Origin: an uncultured Peptococcaceae bacterium | GTDB taxonomy: Bacteria > Bacillota > Peptococcia > Peptococcales > Peptococcaceae | DNA length: 64,000 nucleotides | Assembly (NCBI GenBank): GCA_910585405.1 | Contig: CAJUDO010000009.1 | Span: 27,935-91,934 of the forward strand | Direction of reading: 5' to 3' | Shown: positions 25,959-34,528 of the stretch, piece by piece | Position numbering within the stretch: the first letter of the stretch is position 1 | Layout of the letters: the number at the start of each line of letters is the position of its first letter | The notes under the pieces: model-generated | Databases searched by the model: none | Seen by the model: only the letters and a program-made list of their open reading frames with translations | Told to the model about the DNA's origin: nothing | Made by a program: the position numbers and the translations under genes

Positions 25959-26273
25959 ATGCTAAATATTGGACCAACTGAGTTGATATTGATCCTGGGC
26001 GTGGCGCTGGTGATTTTTGGTCCGGGCAAGCTACCCGAATTAGGTCAGACTTTAGGTAAGACCATTCGTGAGTTCAAGAGCGCTGTGAACAACATCGATG
26101 AGGACATCAAAAAAGATTTAGTGGATTTGAAAAATGAAGTGCAGGATGTCAAGGAAACCGTTGATATGCGCGGGACCATTGAAGAACTCCAAAAGGATAT
26201 CAAGGACGCCGTAAAGATTGATTTGGATACAGAAGCTGTGAAGACAGCGGAACCCCATGAAGAAGAGAAATAA
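25959..26273 (+). CDS. tatA: Twin-arginine translocase subunit TatA
   Basis: The 104-residue protein has the TatA/E layout: N-terminal membrane helix (ELILILGVALVIFGPGKLPELG), the FGPGKLP hinge, then an amphipathic helix (KTIREFKSAVN) and an acidic charged tail. With TatC it forms the pore for folded, often cofactor-bearing proteins. An AGGAGG site precedes the ATG. tatC follows directly, so this is a minimal TatAC system. Confidence 0.95.
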   Translation: MLNIGPTELILILGVALVIFGPGKLPELGQTLGKTIREFKSAVNNIDEDIKKDLVDLKNEVQDVKETVDMRGTIEELQKDIKDAVKIDLDTEAVKTAEPHEEEK

Positions 26274-26375
26274 AAGAATTCCCGCTGGCTGAGAAAAGTT
26301 TTGTAAGTTTAGTTACAAAGTGATTTATGGGGCAGCCAAAGGCAGGGTTTGGGACAGAAGTTGGTGAAATTATTC

Positions 26376-27131
26376 ATGAGTGAAGAAAATGAAACAATGG
26401 CGCCTGTCATGGAGCATTTGGATGAGTTACGCACCAGATTGATTCGCTGTGTACTGGCATTGCTGGCAGGTATGGTGATTTGTTTTGCCCTGTTTCAACA
26501 GGAACTGACCGACATTATTATGGGGCCGTTTATGAAGCTGGAGCAGAGTATGATTTATACAGCCTTTGCAGAGGGTTTTCTATTTCAGTTGAAGATTGCT
26601 TTGCTGGGCGGCTGTGTGCTGGCTAGTCCGGTGATTATCTGGCAGATTATGCGGTTTGTGTTGCCGGCGCTTTATAAAAATGAGAAACGAATTTTTTTCA
26701 TTATGACCTTTTTCGGGATTGTGCTCTTTGTGGGCGGTGTGTGTTTCGGTTACTTTTTAGTGCTGCGGCCGGTGATGGAAACCTTAATCCGTTTGGCAGG
26801 CACGGAGCTGACGCCGATGATCACAGCAAGCTCCTATTTGTCTTTTGTGCTGGGCTTTTTGATTCCCTTCGGCTTGGTGTTTGAGATTCCCATGGTAGTG
26901 TATTTTCTTACCATTGTAGGAATTATCACGCCTCAGCTGCTCACGAAAAACCGCAAGTATGTACTATTGGTCGTGTTGGTCTTGGCGGCGATGTTTACCC
27001 CGCCGGATATTGTCAGTCAGCTTTGTCTGGCCGCGCCGATGATGCTCTTGTACGAAATAGGGATTCAAATTTCCCAGTTTGTGTATAAACGAAAATTGAA
27101 GAAAGAAGCAAAACGGGCAAGGATACAATAG
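26376..27131 (+). CDS. tatC: Twin-arginine translocase subunit TatC
   Basis: The ~251-residue protein has six membrane segments and family motifs MEHLDELRTRL near the N-terminus, PFGLVFEIPMVVYFL and FTPPDIVSQLCLAAPMMLLYE. It recognises twin-arginine signal peptides. The ATG at 26376 was chosen because it gives a normal N-terminus; a TTG nine codons earlier is an alternative since neither has a strong ribosome site. Confidence 0.95.
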   Translation: MSEENETMAPVMEHLDELRTRLIRCVLALLAGMVICFALFQQELTDIIMGPFMKLEQSMIYTAFAEGFLFQLKIALLGGCVLASPVIIWQIMRFVLPALYKNEKRIFFIMTFFGIVLFVGGVCFGYFLVLRPVMETLIRLAGTELTPMITASSYLSFVLGFLIPFGLVFEIPMVVYFLTIVGIITPQLLTKNRKYVLLVVLVLAAMFTPPDIVSQLCLAAPMMLLYEIGIQISQFVYKRKLKKEAKRARIQ

Positions 27132-27165
27132 AAAAAACGAATAAGAATTGAGGAGGTTTTTGACA

Positions 27166-28344
27166 ATGGGAGTATTGATTAACATTGGCAGTATTATGGG
27201 GAAAGAAATTTTGAATTTGGCCGATGGCACAATGATTGGCAAGGTGTATGGCGTAGCATTGACTTCAGATAAGAAAGTGGCTGGTTTGAAAGTAAAAGAA
27301 AAAAAATTTATGGGCAATGTGAATATCGTGCCCTTTGAGAATGTGCGTGCTTTTGGTGCAACCATTACAGTAAATGATGTTGACGGTGCTGCCTGTGCAG
27401 AGATTCGGGATGCCTTGGGGAAAAACGTAATTACCGCCGACGGTAATCTACTGGGCCGTGTGGAAGAGCTGGCCTTTGATGAAAAAAGCGGCGAGGTGGC
27501 AGAAATCGTCATCAAGGGTGAGCTGATGGATACCATGACTGGCGGACGGGGGATTTTGCCTGGAGAAAAAATCGTCAGCTTCGGCAAGGACGTTGTGATT
27601 GCGGCGGAAAATATTACCGCGGAAGATTTTCATATTCCCGCCGAGGAGTTTTATGGCGACTGGAAGTCTGTAGATGAAATGCTGGATGAAATTGATGCTG
27701 TGGACGGTGTATCCTTTGATGAAGACGGATTTGAAGAAAAAGTCGAAGAACCATTGGAAAAGACCATTGATGGCTTTACAAAAGCAATGGAAGACGCAGT
27801 AGGCAAGCTGAAGGATGAAGTGACCAGCGATAAATTTAAAGAACAGACAGAACGATTCATTGACCGCTTCGGTGAAGAAGCCAAGGGTTTGTTTAATGAG
27901 ATGCGGGAATGGGTAAAAAATATTGATACAGATGGTTTGAAAGAAGATATCAAAAATAAGATGAATCGCCGGGAAGAGCCGGAAGATGTATTGGCGGCGG
28001 ACTTGGTACAGCAACTGGAGGATTTGACCGTTGAAAAGCCTTTGTTGGATGAAGAAGGCAATGTCATTGTTTGGCCAGGACAGATTATCGGCAAGGAAGA
28101 AATAAAAACCGCATTGCGCAGTGGCAAATTACAGGATCTACTGGACCTGGCTACAGTATCCCTATTAGAGGACGCAGAACCGGCAGCAGAAGAATGTGAA
28201 GAAGATACAGCACCAGCGGAGGCCGGAGCAGAAGAAGACGCTGTCTGTGAAGAAAAAGCGTTGCTGTCAGAAGAAGATGCTGCTTTTATTGCGGGGGAAG
28301 CTGCCAAAATAGAAGAAGCAGAAGAACAAAAACCGGAAGTATAG
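27166..28344 (+). CDS. PRC-barrel domain protein with acidic amphipathic tail
   Basis: The ~392-residue protein has two PRC-barrel repeats (about 10-80 and 85-160: EILNLADGTMIGKVYGV and NVITADGNLLGRVEELAFD), small beta-barrels often found in cytoplasmic regulators and RNA-processing factors. A long Lys/Glu-rich amphipathic helical region follows (about 180-270), then a short conserved-looking segment (VWPGQIIGKEEIKTAL) and a strongly acidic, Ala/Glu-rich end. GAGGAGG lies before the ATG at 27166. It follows tatAC; a link to translocation is not established. Confidence 0.75.
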   Translation: MGVLINIGSIMGKEILNLADGTMIGKVYGVALTSDKKVAGLKVKEKKFMGNVNIVPFENVRAFGATITVNDVDGAACAEIRDALGKNVITADGNLLGRVEELAFDEKSGEVAEIVIKGELMDTMTGGRGILPGEKIVSFGKDVVIAAENITAEDFHIPAEEFYGDWKSVDEMLDEIDAVDGVSFDEDGFEEKVEEPLEKTIDGFTKAMEDAVGKLKDEVTSDKFKEQTERFIDRFGEEAKGLFNEMREWVKNIDTDGLKEDIKNKMNRREEPEDVLAADLVQQLEDLTVEKPLLDEEGNVIVWPGQIIGKEEIKTALRSGKLQDLLDLATVSLLEDAEPAAEECEEDTAPAEAGAEEDAVCEEKALLSEEDAAFIAGEAAKIEEAEEQKPEV

Positions 28345-28360
28345 AAAATTTTTTAATAAT

Positions 28361-28405
28361 GGTTGATTGGGTGGACTGCAGATGCATTTGTCTGTCCAAT
28401 CAGCC
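28361..28405 (+). other. Hairpin upstream of the FeoA-like gene
   Basis: The arms 28361-28376 and 28390-28405 pair over 16 bp, several as G-U, with a 13-nt loop. No T-run follows. It may be a leader structure of the FeoA-like gene. Confidence 0.45.
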
Positions 28406-28431
28406 AAAAATAAGTATAAGAGGTGTAGCTT

Positions 28432-28662
28432 ATGCAGGACATATTAGCATTAAATGAGTTGCCTATGGGGCAGATGGGAGAAGTTGTTTCTCTGACTGAA
28501 GAACATAAAAATGCTCTTTATCAGGAATATGGAGTAGGTGTAGGTATGACTGTTATGATTCTGCATAAAGCGGTGGACTGGCTAGTGCAAATCGGCTACA
28601 GCCAGGTTGACATTGGCAGTAAATATTTACAGCATATTAAAGTGAAGCCTGTTGCACTGTAA
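28432..28662 (+). CDS. FeoA-like SH3-fold protein
   Basis: The 76-residue protein has the FeoA pattern: ALNELPMGQMGEVVSL, then YGVGVGMTVMIL and a closing strand with HIKVKPVAL. FeoA domains bind and modulate the FeoB iron transporter or occur in DtxR regulators. No feoB is nearby, so this stand-alone copy may do something else. A strong terminator follows, so it is probably monocistronic. Confidence 0.75.
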   Translation: MQDILALNELPMGQMGEVVSLTEEHKNALYQEYGVGVGMTVMILHKAVDWLVQIGYSQVDIGSKYLQHIKVKPVAL

Positions 28663-28692
28663 ATTGTCAGAAAAGACAGAATAGAATGAAGG

Positions 28693-28730
28693 AAAACACG
28701 ATCGGGCGAACATGTCGGTCGTGTTTTTTA
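28693..28730 (+). terminator. Terminator of the FeoA-like gene
   Basis: AAAACACGA (28693-28701) pairs with TCGTGTTTT (28719-28727) and runs into T residues. The stretch after it, to 29042, is AT-rich and shows no gene. Confidence 0.8.
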
Positions 28731-29042
28731 TACTTCTCAAAATTTTTAGCAAACAATACAGAATTTTTACGAAATCGCTTCGGGAGTTTCTGATATCATT
28801 ACATGTTGGGTAGATGGGTTTCTATTTCTGCATTTCTTATTTTTGCAGGAAAAATGAAAAAGTGAATTGGAGATTGAGAGCAAGATTTTTGCAAAAATGA
28901 GGCGAGATCATTTTTCAAAATATAAAAATATGGTAAAATAAATGTAATATCATTTTAAAATTGAAGCGATATTTCAAGGGCATACCGTGAAAAGAGTCAA
29001 GTAACGTGAAAAGGAAAACTATGTGATGGAAGTGAGTGTAAT

Positions 29043-30047
29043 ATGGCTGGATGGGATTTGAAAAAGGGTGAGCTGCAATTAGTACCGATTCGTGATGATC
29101 AATTGTGGGCACGGTTTAATTTTGTGTTTTCTGACGCCAGTGCTAAACGGAACAGCTACAAATTTGGATTGATTAAATCAATACTGGATAATTTATTGAA
29201 CTGTACGATTGAGGATGACAAATTTGTGTTGTTTTATCATGATATTTTTGCAAAGTTTACTGAATGTTATTGGAATTTAGTGCTGAAATATCATTTGCGG
29301 CAGATGCGTCCAGATGGAAAATCTCAATATTCCAAAATAGAACAGATTTTATGGCAGGCGCAGATTGATTTTCAGATTCCAGAACAGATTCCTTTTAATT
29401 CTCTGAATGCTATATTGCAAGAAACAATTATAGCACAAGTGCAAAGGGAATGTAGAAAGTATGTGATAGGCGCTTTGTACAGTGACTTAGAAGGGATTGT
29501 GTACGGCTTTGATAAAAAGGAAAAATATCTTGTACTGCATCCCACAGCATATCAATTTTTGATGAAATATAAAATGGAGTTGGAACGGTTAAATTATTAC
29601 GCTTGGGCCAAATTTTTAGAAACTGTAAATGATGATTCTTTGCTGGTTCGTCTGTTGAATAAACTGGAGCTCGCCTCGCCGCAGCGCAAAAACCTAGACA
29701 TTTATCGTCAGGTACTTTATCAGGAATTTGAGGCGCACTACTGCTTCTATTGCGGAAAGAAACTTACTGGGACTTCCCATGTAGATCATTTTATTCCATG
29801 GTCCTTTGTAAAAGAAGACAAGCTCTGGAATTTTGTGCTGAGCTGTCCTTCCTGCAATAATGGAAAAAGTAACAAACTTCCCGCACGGATGTTTGTAGAG
29901 GTGATGGAAGAACGTAACAGTCATGTTGTTTTACGCAGTGATTTCTCACGAAACCAGTTTGCAAGCTATCGACAAGGGTTAATCTCTCATTTATGGCAAT
30001 ATGCCCGCAATGCAGGATTTCAGGTATATAAAACAGATTTGGACTAA
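29043..30047 (+). CDS. HNH endonuclease domain protein (orphan)
   Basis: The 334-residue protein has a C-terminal HNH nuclease (about 235-290): a CFYCGKK knuckle, HVDHFIPWS with the catalytic histidine pair, and CPSCNNGKSNKLP supplying the second zinc pair and the N/H positions. The N-terminal ~230 residues are helical and unfamiliar. No methylase, restriction or phage gene is adjacent. Codon use looks more AT-rich than its neighbours. It may be a solitary defence or mobile-element nuclease. The ribosome site is weak. Confidence 0.8.
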   Translation: MAGWDLKKGELQLVPIRDDQLWARFNFVFSDASAKRNSYKFGLIKSILDNLLNCTIEDDKFVLFYHDIFAKFTECYWNLVLKYHLRQMRPDGKSQYSKIEQILWQAQIDFQIPEQIPFNSLNAILQETIIAQVQRECRKYVIGALYSDLEGIVYGFDKKEKYLVLHPTAYQFLMKYKMELERLNYYAWAKFLETVNDDSLLVRLLNKLELASPQRKNLDIYRQVLYQEFEAHYCFYCGKKLTGTSHVDHFIPWSFVKEDKLWNFVLSCPSCNNGKSNKLPARMFVEVMEERNSHVVLRSDFSRNQFASYRQGLISHLWQYARNAGFQVYKTDLD

Positions 30048-30088
30048 AGAGCATAATCGCAGATATTTCAAATAGTGGTTCTAGAATA

Positions 30089-30140
30089 AAAAAGCAGGAA
30101 TGAGGTTGCTTCTACATCCTCATTCCTGCTTTTTGTTTTT
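30089..30140. terminator. Bidirectional terminator between HNH and SDR genes
   Basis: A perfect 17-bp stem (30089-30105 / 30118-30134) begins with an A-run and ends in a T-run followed by further T residues, serving both convergent genes. Confidence 0.85.
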
Positions 30141-30210
30141 TGCAGAATCAGGTATTCCTGTATACCGAAGACAGTGTAAAAAATACCATCAGCATGCGAA
30201 AATGATGTGG

Positions 30211-31014
30211 TTACCAGGTGCGAGAGTTCATCTGTTTAAATTGAGCCACAGTAGGTGCATGGGAGTTCATACCACCATCTACATTGATAATCTGACCGGT
30301 GACATAAGCGCTTTCGTCAGAGCCGAAGAATACGCACATATGGCCGATATCTTCTGGACAACCGTAGCGGTTTACCATGATATTGCTCAGGAAAATGTCT
30401 TTCAGCACCTGTGGAACTTTAGCTTCGTTGTCTGGTGTTACAATCAGACCAGGACGCACACAATTGCAACGAATGTTATCTTTGCCGTACTGCAGTGCAG
30501 TGTACTGGGTCAGCATGTCCACGCCAGCCTTGGCGCAGGCATAAGCGGTAGAACCGAGATCTCCGGCGCAGGCAGCCATGGATCCAATATTGATGATGGA
30601 ACCGCCGTTTTCATTTTTCTGCATATAAGGCAGTACGCATTTAATGGCATAGAAGGTACCGCGCATATCGCTCTGGAAAATGTCGTCCCACATTTCCAGG
30701 GTCAGTTCATCCACACGGCCGTCTTTTAGGGCTACATTAGCGGCATTGTTAACCAGGATATCAATTTTACCGTATTTTTCAACAGTGTCAGCAATCAGTG
30801 TTTCGATGCTGGACGGATCTGTGATGTCCATAAAATGATAGGAGGCTTCGCCACCTTCCTGGGTGATCATATCTACCACAGCCTGACCTTTTTCTTTTCT
30901 GCGGCCGCAAATAATAACTTTGGCACCTTCTGCAGCATACAGACGGGCGATTCCAATGCCAATCCCGCTGGTAGAGCCGGTAACAATGGCAACTTTGTCT
31001 TTTAATCTGTTCAT
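30211..31014 (-). CDS. Short-chain dehydrogenase/reductase (SDR)
   Basis: The 267-residue NAD(P)-dependent oxidoreductase has the classical SDR motifs TGSTSGIGIGIA (cofactor), a CGRRKEK basic patch that favours NADP, DILVNNAA, the catalytic serine in NIGSMAA and YACAK (YxxxK), and a C-terminal VDGGM. The family covers ketoacyl, sugar, polyol and steroid reductases; the substrate cannot be assigned. GGAGG precedes the ATG. Confidence 0.92.
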   Translation of the reverse strand: MNRLKDKVAIVTGSTSGIGIGIARLYAAEGAKVIICGRRKEKGQAVVDMITQEGGEASYHFMDITDPSSIETLIADTVEKYGKIDILVNNAANVALKDGRVDELTLEMWDDIFQSDMRGTFYAIKCVLPYMQKNENGGSIINIGSMAACAGDLGSTAYACAKAGVDMLTQYTALQYGKDNIRCNCVRPGLIVTPDNEAKVPQVLKDIFLSNIMVNRYGCPEDIGHMCVFFGSDESAYVTGQIINVDGGMNSHAPTVAQFKQMNSRTW

Positions 31015-31214
31015 AAGTAATTCCTCCTGTGCTTTGAATTTTTTTCATTAATTTAACTATATATCACACAAAAGGAGAATTCAATAGGTGATCATGATAA
31101 AATTATTAGATTACAGAATAGGGCCAGAAAAATATTTTTGGTACAATTGTGATGCACGCTGCGCATGTTGTTTTACCGGTTTTTCGATAGTTGTAGAATA
31201 CTCAATAACTGAAT

Positions 31215-31260
31215 AAAAGCAGAGATGTTTTCCTTATACATTAGGAAAATCTCCGCTTTT
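31215..31260 (-). terminator. Terminator of nadE
   Basis: Complementary arms 31216-31234 and 31243-31259, with a small bulge and a mismatch, lie just past the nadE stop and end on the minus strand in CTTTTATT. Confidence 0.7.
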
Positions 31261-31268
31261 TTATATAT

Positions 31269-33200
31269 TTATGCTTTCAGCGCATCAATTTCAGTCAGCC
31301 ATAAGGCTGATACTGCGTCGCTGGGCATACGCCAGTCACCGCGGGGCGACAGGGCTACAGAGCCAACCTTGGGACCGTCAGGCAGGCAGGAACGTTTGAA
31401 CTGCTGATTGAAGAAACGACGGAAAAAGGTACGCAGCCAATGGAGGATGGTCTCATTGTCATATTGGCCGGCAAAGGCGTGCTGTGCCAGATAGTAAATT
31501 TTTTTCGGCGAAAAAGCCCAGCGCACAGCGTAGTACAGGAAAAAGTCATGGAGCTCATAGGGTCCAACTAAGTCTTCTGTTTTCTGTGCGATTTCACCGT
31601 TTTGCGAAGGCAATAGCTCAGGGCTGACTGGCGTATCTAAAATATCCAGAAGCGTTGTCCTTAGCTCTGGTTGTTCAGTACTGTCTGCTACATAGCGCAC
31701 AATATGGCGTACCAGTGTTTTGGGAATGGAGCTGTTGACGCCATACATAGACATATGATCGCCGTTGTAGGTGGCCCAGCCCAACGCCAGTTCAGACAAA
31801 TCGCCGGTGCCTACTACCATACCGCCGGTCTGATTGGCAATGTCCATCAATACCTGGGTGCGTTCTCGCGCCTGTCCGTTTTCAAAGGTGACGCTGTGGT
31901 CGGAAAAATCATGTCCGATGTCGGCAAAATGGGCTTTTACCGTATTACCGATATCCACAGTGCGGAAGGTTACACCCAATTCCTGACACAGCTTTTCCGC
32001 ATTGGAGCGGGTGCGATTGGTGGTGCCGAAGCAGGGCATGGTGACAGCGACAATATCTGTGCGGGGCCGTTCCAGCAAATCCATAGCGCGCACAGCGACC
32101 AGCAGTGCCAGGGTGGAGTCCAGTCCGCCGGAAATGCCAATTACCGCTGTTTTAGACCAAGAGTGCACCAGCCGTTTTTTCAATCCTTGCGCCTGAATGG
32201 AGAGAATCAATTCACAGCGTTCAGCGCGATGCGTCTGATTGTCAGGCACAAAGGGTAGTGGCGCAATGGTGCGGCTGAGAGCGCCAGCAGGCATTTTCTG
32301 AACAAAGTCAGAATGCAGATACCCTTCCTGCTGTATGGGAAAGGTGTTCAGTTTGCGCCGTTCCTGACACATTTTCTCCACATCAATTTCTGTGGTGATC
32401 AGTCCGCCGGTGAATAGCTGACTTTCTGCCAGGATAACGCCGTTTTCCGCGATGAGATTATGACCGGAGAATACTACATCCGTGGTGGATTCGCCGTAGC
32501 CAGCGTTGGCATAGAGATAGCCGCACAACAAGCGGGCCGATTGGCCGCTGACCAATTGCCGGCGATATTCGGCTTTCCCGATGACTTCATTGCTGGCTGA
32601 CAGATTGACAATGATGGTAGCGCCTGCCATGGCGTGCTGCGTGGACGGCGGCAAAGGGGACCAGAGGTCCTCACAGATTTCTACAGCAAAGGTGAAGTCC
32701 TGCTGATTGAGACAGTGAAACAGCAGACGGGTGCCAAAGGGTACCGCATCTTCCAAACCAATGGCCTGGAGTGCGTCGGTATAGAGATATGTTTTATCCA
32801 CGGCAGTTTGGAAGTGGCGCTGTTCATAAAATTCTCCGTAAGTGGGTAGCGACGTTTTGGGTACGATGCCCAGCACATCGCCCTGCTGGATGACAACTGC
32901 ACAATTGAAGAGCTTTCCCTCATGCACCAAAGGCGCACCAATGACGGCTACCGATTGGAGCTGGCGGCTTGCCTCGATTAACGTTTTTATGCTGTGCAGA
33001 CAGCCATCCAGCAGTACCGGCTGCAAAAATAAATCACCACAGGTGTATCCGGTGAGTACCAGCTCGGGGAATGCCACCAGCTGGCAGTTCTGTGCTTCCG
33101 CCTCCTGCCAGAGCCGCAGCACAGCTTCTGTATTGTATGCGCAATCTGCCACTTTAATTTCCGGTGTGGCCGCTGCAACCTTTACAAAACCGTAATCCAT
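31269..33200 (-). CDS. nadE: Glutamine-dependent NAD+ synthetase
   Basis: The 643-residue protein makes NAD+ from nicotinic acid adenine dinucleotide. The N-terminal nitrilase-type glutaminase domain (about 1-275) has ELVLTGYTCGDLF, a lysine in KTSLPTYGEFYE and the nucleophile in VEICEDLW. The synthetase domain has the PP-loop ISGGLDSTLALL (about 355-366) and GTGDLSELALGW, YGVNSSIPKTLV. The length matches two-domain enzymes. A GGAGG site precedes the ATG. Confidence 0.96.
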   Translation of the reverse strand: MDYGFVKVAAATPEIKVADCAYNTEAVLRLWQEAEAQNCQLVAFPELVLTGYTCGDLFLQPVLLDGCLHSIKTLIEASRQLQSVAVIGAPLVHEGKLFNCAVVIQQGDVLGIVPKTSLPTYGEFYEQRHFQTAVDKTYLYTDALQAIGLEDAVPFGTRLLFHCLNQQDFTFAVEICEDLWSPLPPSTQHAMAGATIIVNLSASNEVIGKAEYRRQLVSGQSARLLCGYLYANAGYGESTTDVVFSGHNLIAENGVILAESQLFTGGLITTEIDVEKMCQERRKLNTFPIQQEGYLHSDFVQKMPAGALSRTIAPLPFVPDNQTHRAERCELILSIQAQGLKKRLVHSWSKTAVIGISGGLDSTLALLVAVRAMDLLERPRTDIVAVTMPCFGTTNRTRSNAEKLCQELGVTFRTVDIGNTVKAHFADIGHDFSDHSVTFENGQARERTQVLMDIANQTGGMVVGTGDLSELALGWATYNGDHMSMYGVNSSIPKTLVRHIVRYVADSTEQPELRTTLLDILDTPVSPELLPSQNGEIAQKTEDLVGPYELHDFFLYYAVRWAFSPKKIYYLAQHAFAGQYDNETILHWLRTFFRRFFNQQFKRSCLPDGPKVGSVALSPRGDWRMPSDAVSALWLTEIDALKA

Positions 33201-33386
33201 ATAAAATCCTCCTGAAAAACATAAATAAATTGAAAAAGAATAGGAAAAAATTCTATTTTTATTGTACCGAAAATACCAACAAGAAACAAGAAGGGCAGGG
33301 AAAAAATATAATATTTTCTTGCAGAGCAGGGAGAAGTCTGTATAATAAAACTATATGAAAATAAATAAACGGGAGGAATGAGGAAA

Positions 33387-33887
33387 ATGCTCTATGATAT
33401 CACATTTGCAACACCGTTGGGACCTCTTCGCGTGGCAGAGTGCCAGGGCGCCATTGTGCAGATTCAGTTTGTCCAGGAGAATGCAGAAGTCCTTGCAGAT
33501 GCGCTTCATCAGGAAACACCATTGCTACTGGAGGCGAAAAGACAGCTGACAGAATATTTTGCAGGAGAAAGAAAAGCGTTCTCCCTGCCGTTAAAGGCAG
33601 AGGGAACAGCATTTCAGAAACAGGTATGGCAACAACTGGAGCAGATTCCCTATGGGGAAACGCGCAGCTACGGAGAGATTGCCAGAGAAATAGGCAATTC
33701 CAAAGCAGCGCGGGCAGTGGGTAGCGCCAATCATTGCAATCCCATTGCCATTGTGGTTCCCTGTCATCGCGTCATCGGCGCGACAGGCAAGCTGGTGGGC
33801 TACGCAGGCGGATTGGAGATTAAGCGGAGTCTGTTGGAGTTGGAACAGCATGGACGCGCAGTTGCCAGTACGGATAATTTGGCTTAA
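33387..33887 (+). CDS. ogt: Methylated-DNA-[protein]-cysteine S-methyltransferase
   Basis: The ~166-residue suicide repair enzyme removes alkyl groups from O6-guanine. It has the helix-turn-helix segment with IPYGETRSYGEIA, the arginine finger in SKAARAVGSAN and the acceptor cysteine in PCHRVIG. GGGAGG lies 1 nt from an ATG at 33378 and 10 nt from the ATG at 33387, so the latter is preferred. It is tail-to-tail with the PAP2 gene, 13 nt apart. Confidence 0.95.
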   Translation: MLYDITFATPLGPLRVAECQGAIVQIQFVQENAEVLADALHQETPLLLEAKRQLTEYFAGERKAFSLPLKAEGTAFQKQVWQQLEQIPYGETRSYGEIAREIGNSKAARAVGSANHCNPIAIVVPCHRVIGATGKLVGYAGGLEIKRSLLELEQHGRAVASTDNLA

Positions 33888-33900
33888 CCAAAGGGACACC

Positions 33901-34428
33901 TTACGATGCTTGCTTCTCGTAATGATGCATTACAATCTTGTAGGCGGTCCAGCCGCTGGCAATCCCCAGGATACAGCCGGCCAATACATCGCTGGGAAAG
34001 TGCATATAGAAATAGAGCCGCGAGAAGGCGATAGATACTGCCAAGATGAGCGCTGCGGTACCAGCGCGGCGATGACAAAGCCACAGTGCAGTGGCGGCGG
34101 AAAAGGAGGCATAGGTGTGCCCCGATGGGAAAGAGAAATCCTTTTCCGGCGGAATAAGCAGCGTCATGTCGGGAAAATAGCTATAAGGCCGCATGCGGGC
34201 GACAAGAGGCTTCAGTGTGACGTTGCCGATAAGCAGGCAGAAAATAAGCGCCAGCGCCATGACAATCCCGGCCTTGCGGTATTTGGGCAGGCATAGCAAG
34301 ATGGCGGTGAGTATAATCCAGCCTATGCCGCCGTTGCCGAAAGTGGTGATGGCCGCCAGTATGGTATCGCCCAATCCAGTGTGGAGTGTGGTGATAAAGT
34401 CTAATATTGCAAATTCAAAATCCAGCAT
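33901..34428 (-). CDS. PAP2-family membrane phosphatase
   Basis: The ~175-residue protein has five to six membrane helices and the three acid-phosphatase motifs: KPLVARMRP, PSGH (in FSFPSGHTYASF) and SRLYFYMHFPSDVLAG. Such enzymes dephosphorylate undecaprenyl pyrophosphate or other lipid phosphates. The ATG complementary to 34426-34428 has an AAGGAAGG site; the longer open frame upstream is not supported. Undecaprenyl-diphosphatase is the likeliest role. Confidence 0.9.
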   Translation of the reverse strand: MLDFEFAILDFITTLHTGLGDTILAAITTFGNGGIGWIILTAILLCLPKYRKAGIVMALALIFCLLIGNVTLKPLVARMRPYSYFPDMTLLIPPEKDFSFPSGHTYASFSAATALWLCHRRAGTAALILAVSIAFSRLYFYMHFPSDVLAGCILGIASGWTAYKIVMHHYEKQAS

Positions 34429-34528
34429 AGGAACCCTTCCTTTGAGAAAAAATTTGTTATAGGCTGTTTTCCTAAATGATAGCAAAATGAAAAGGAAAAC
34501 AAACAAAAACTTTACCGTAAGCGTTTCT

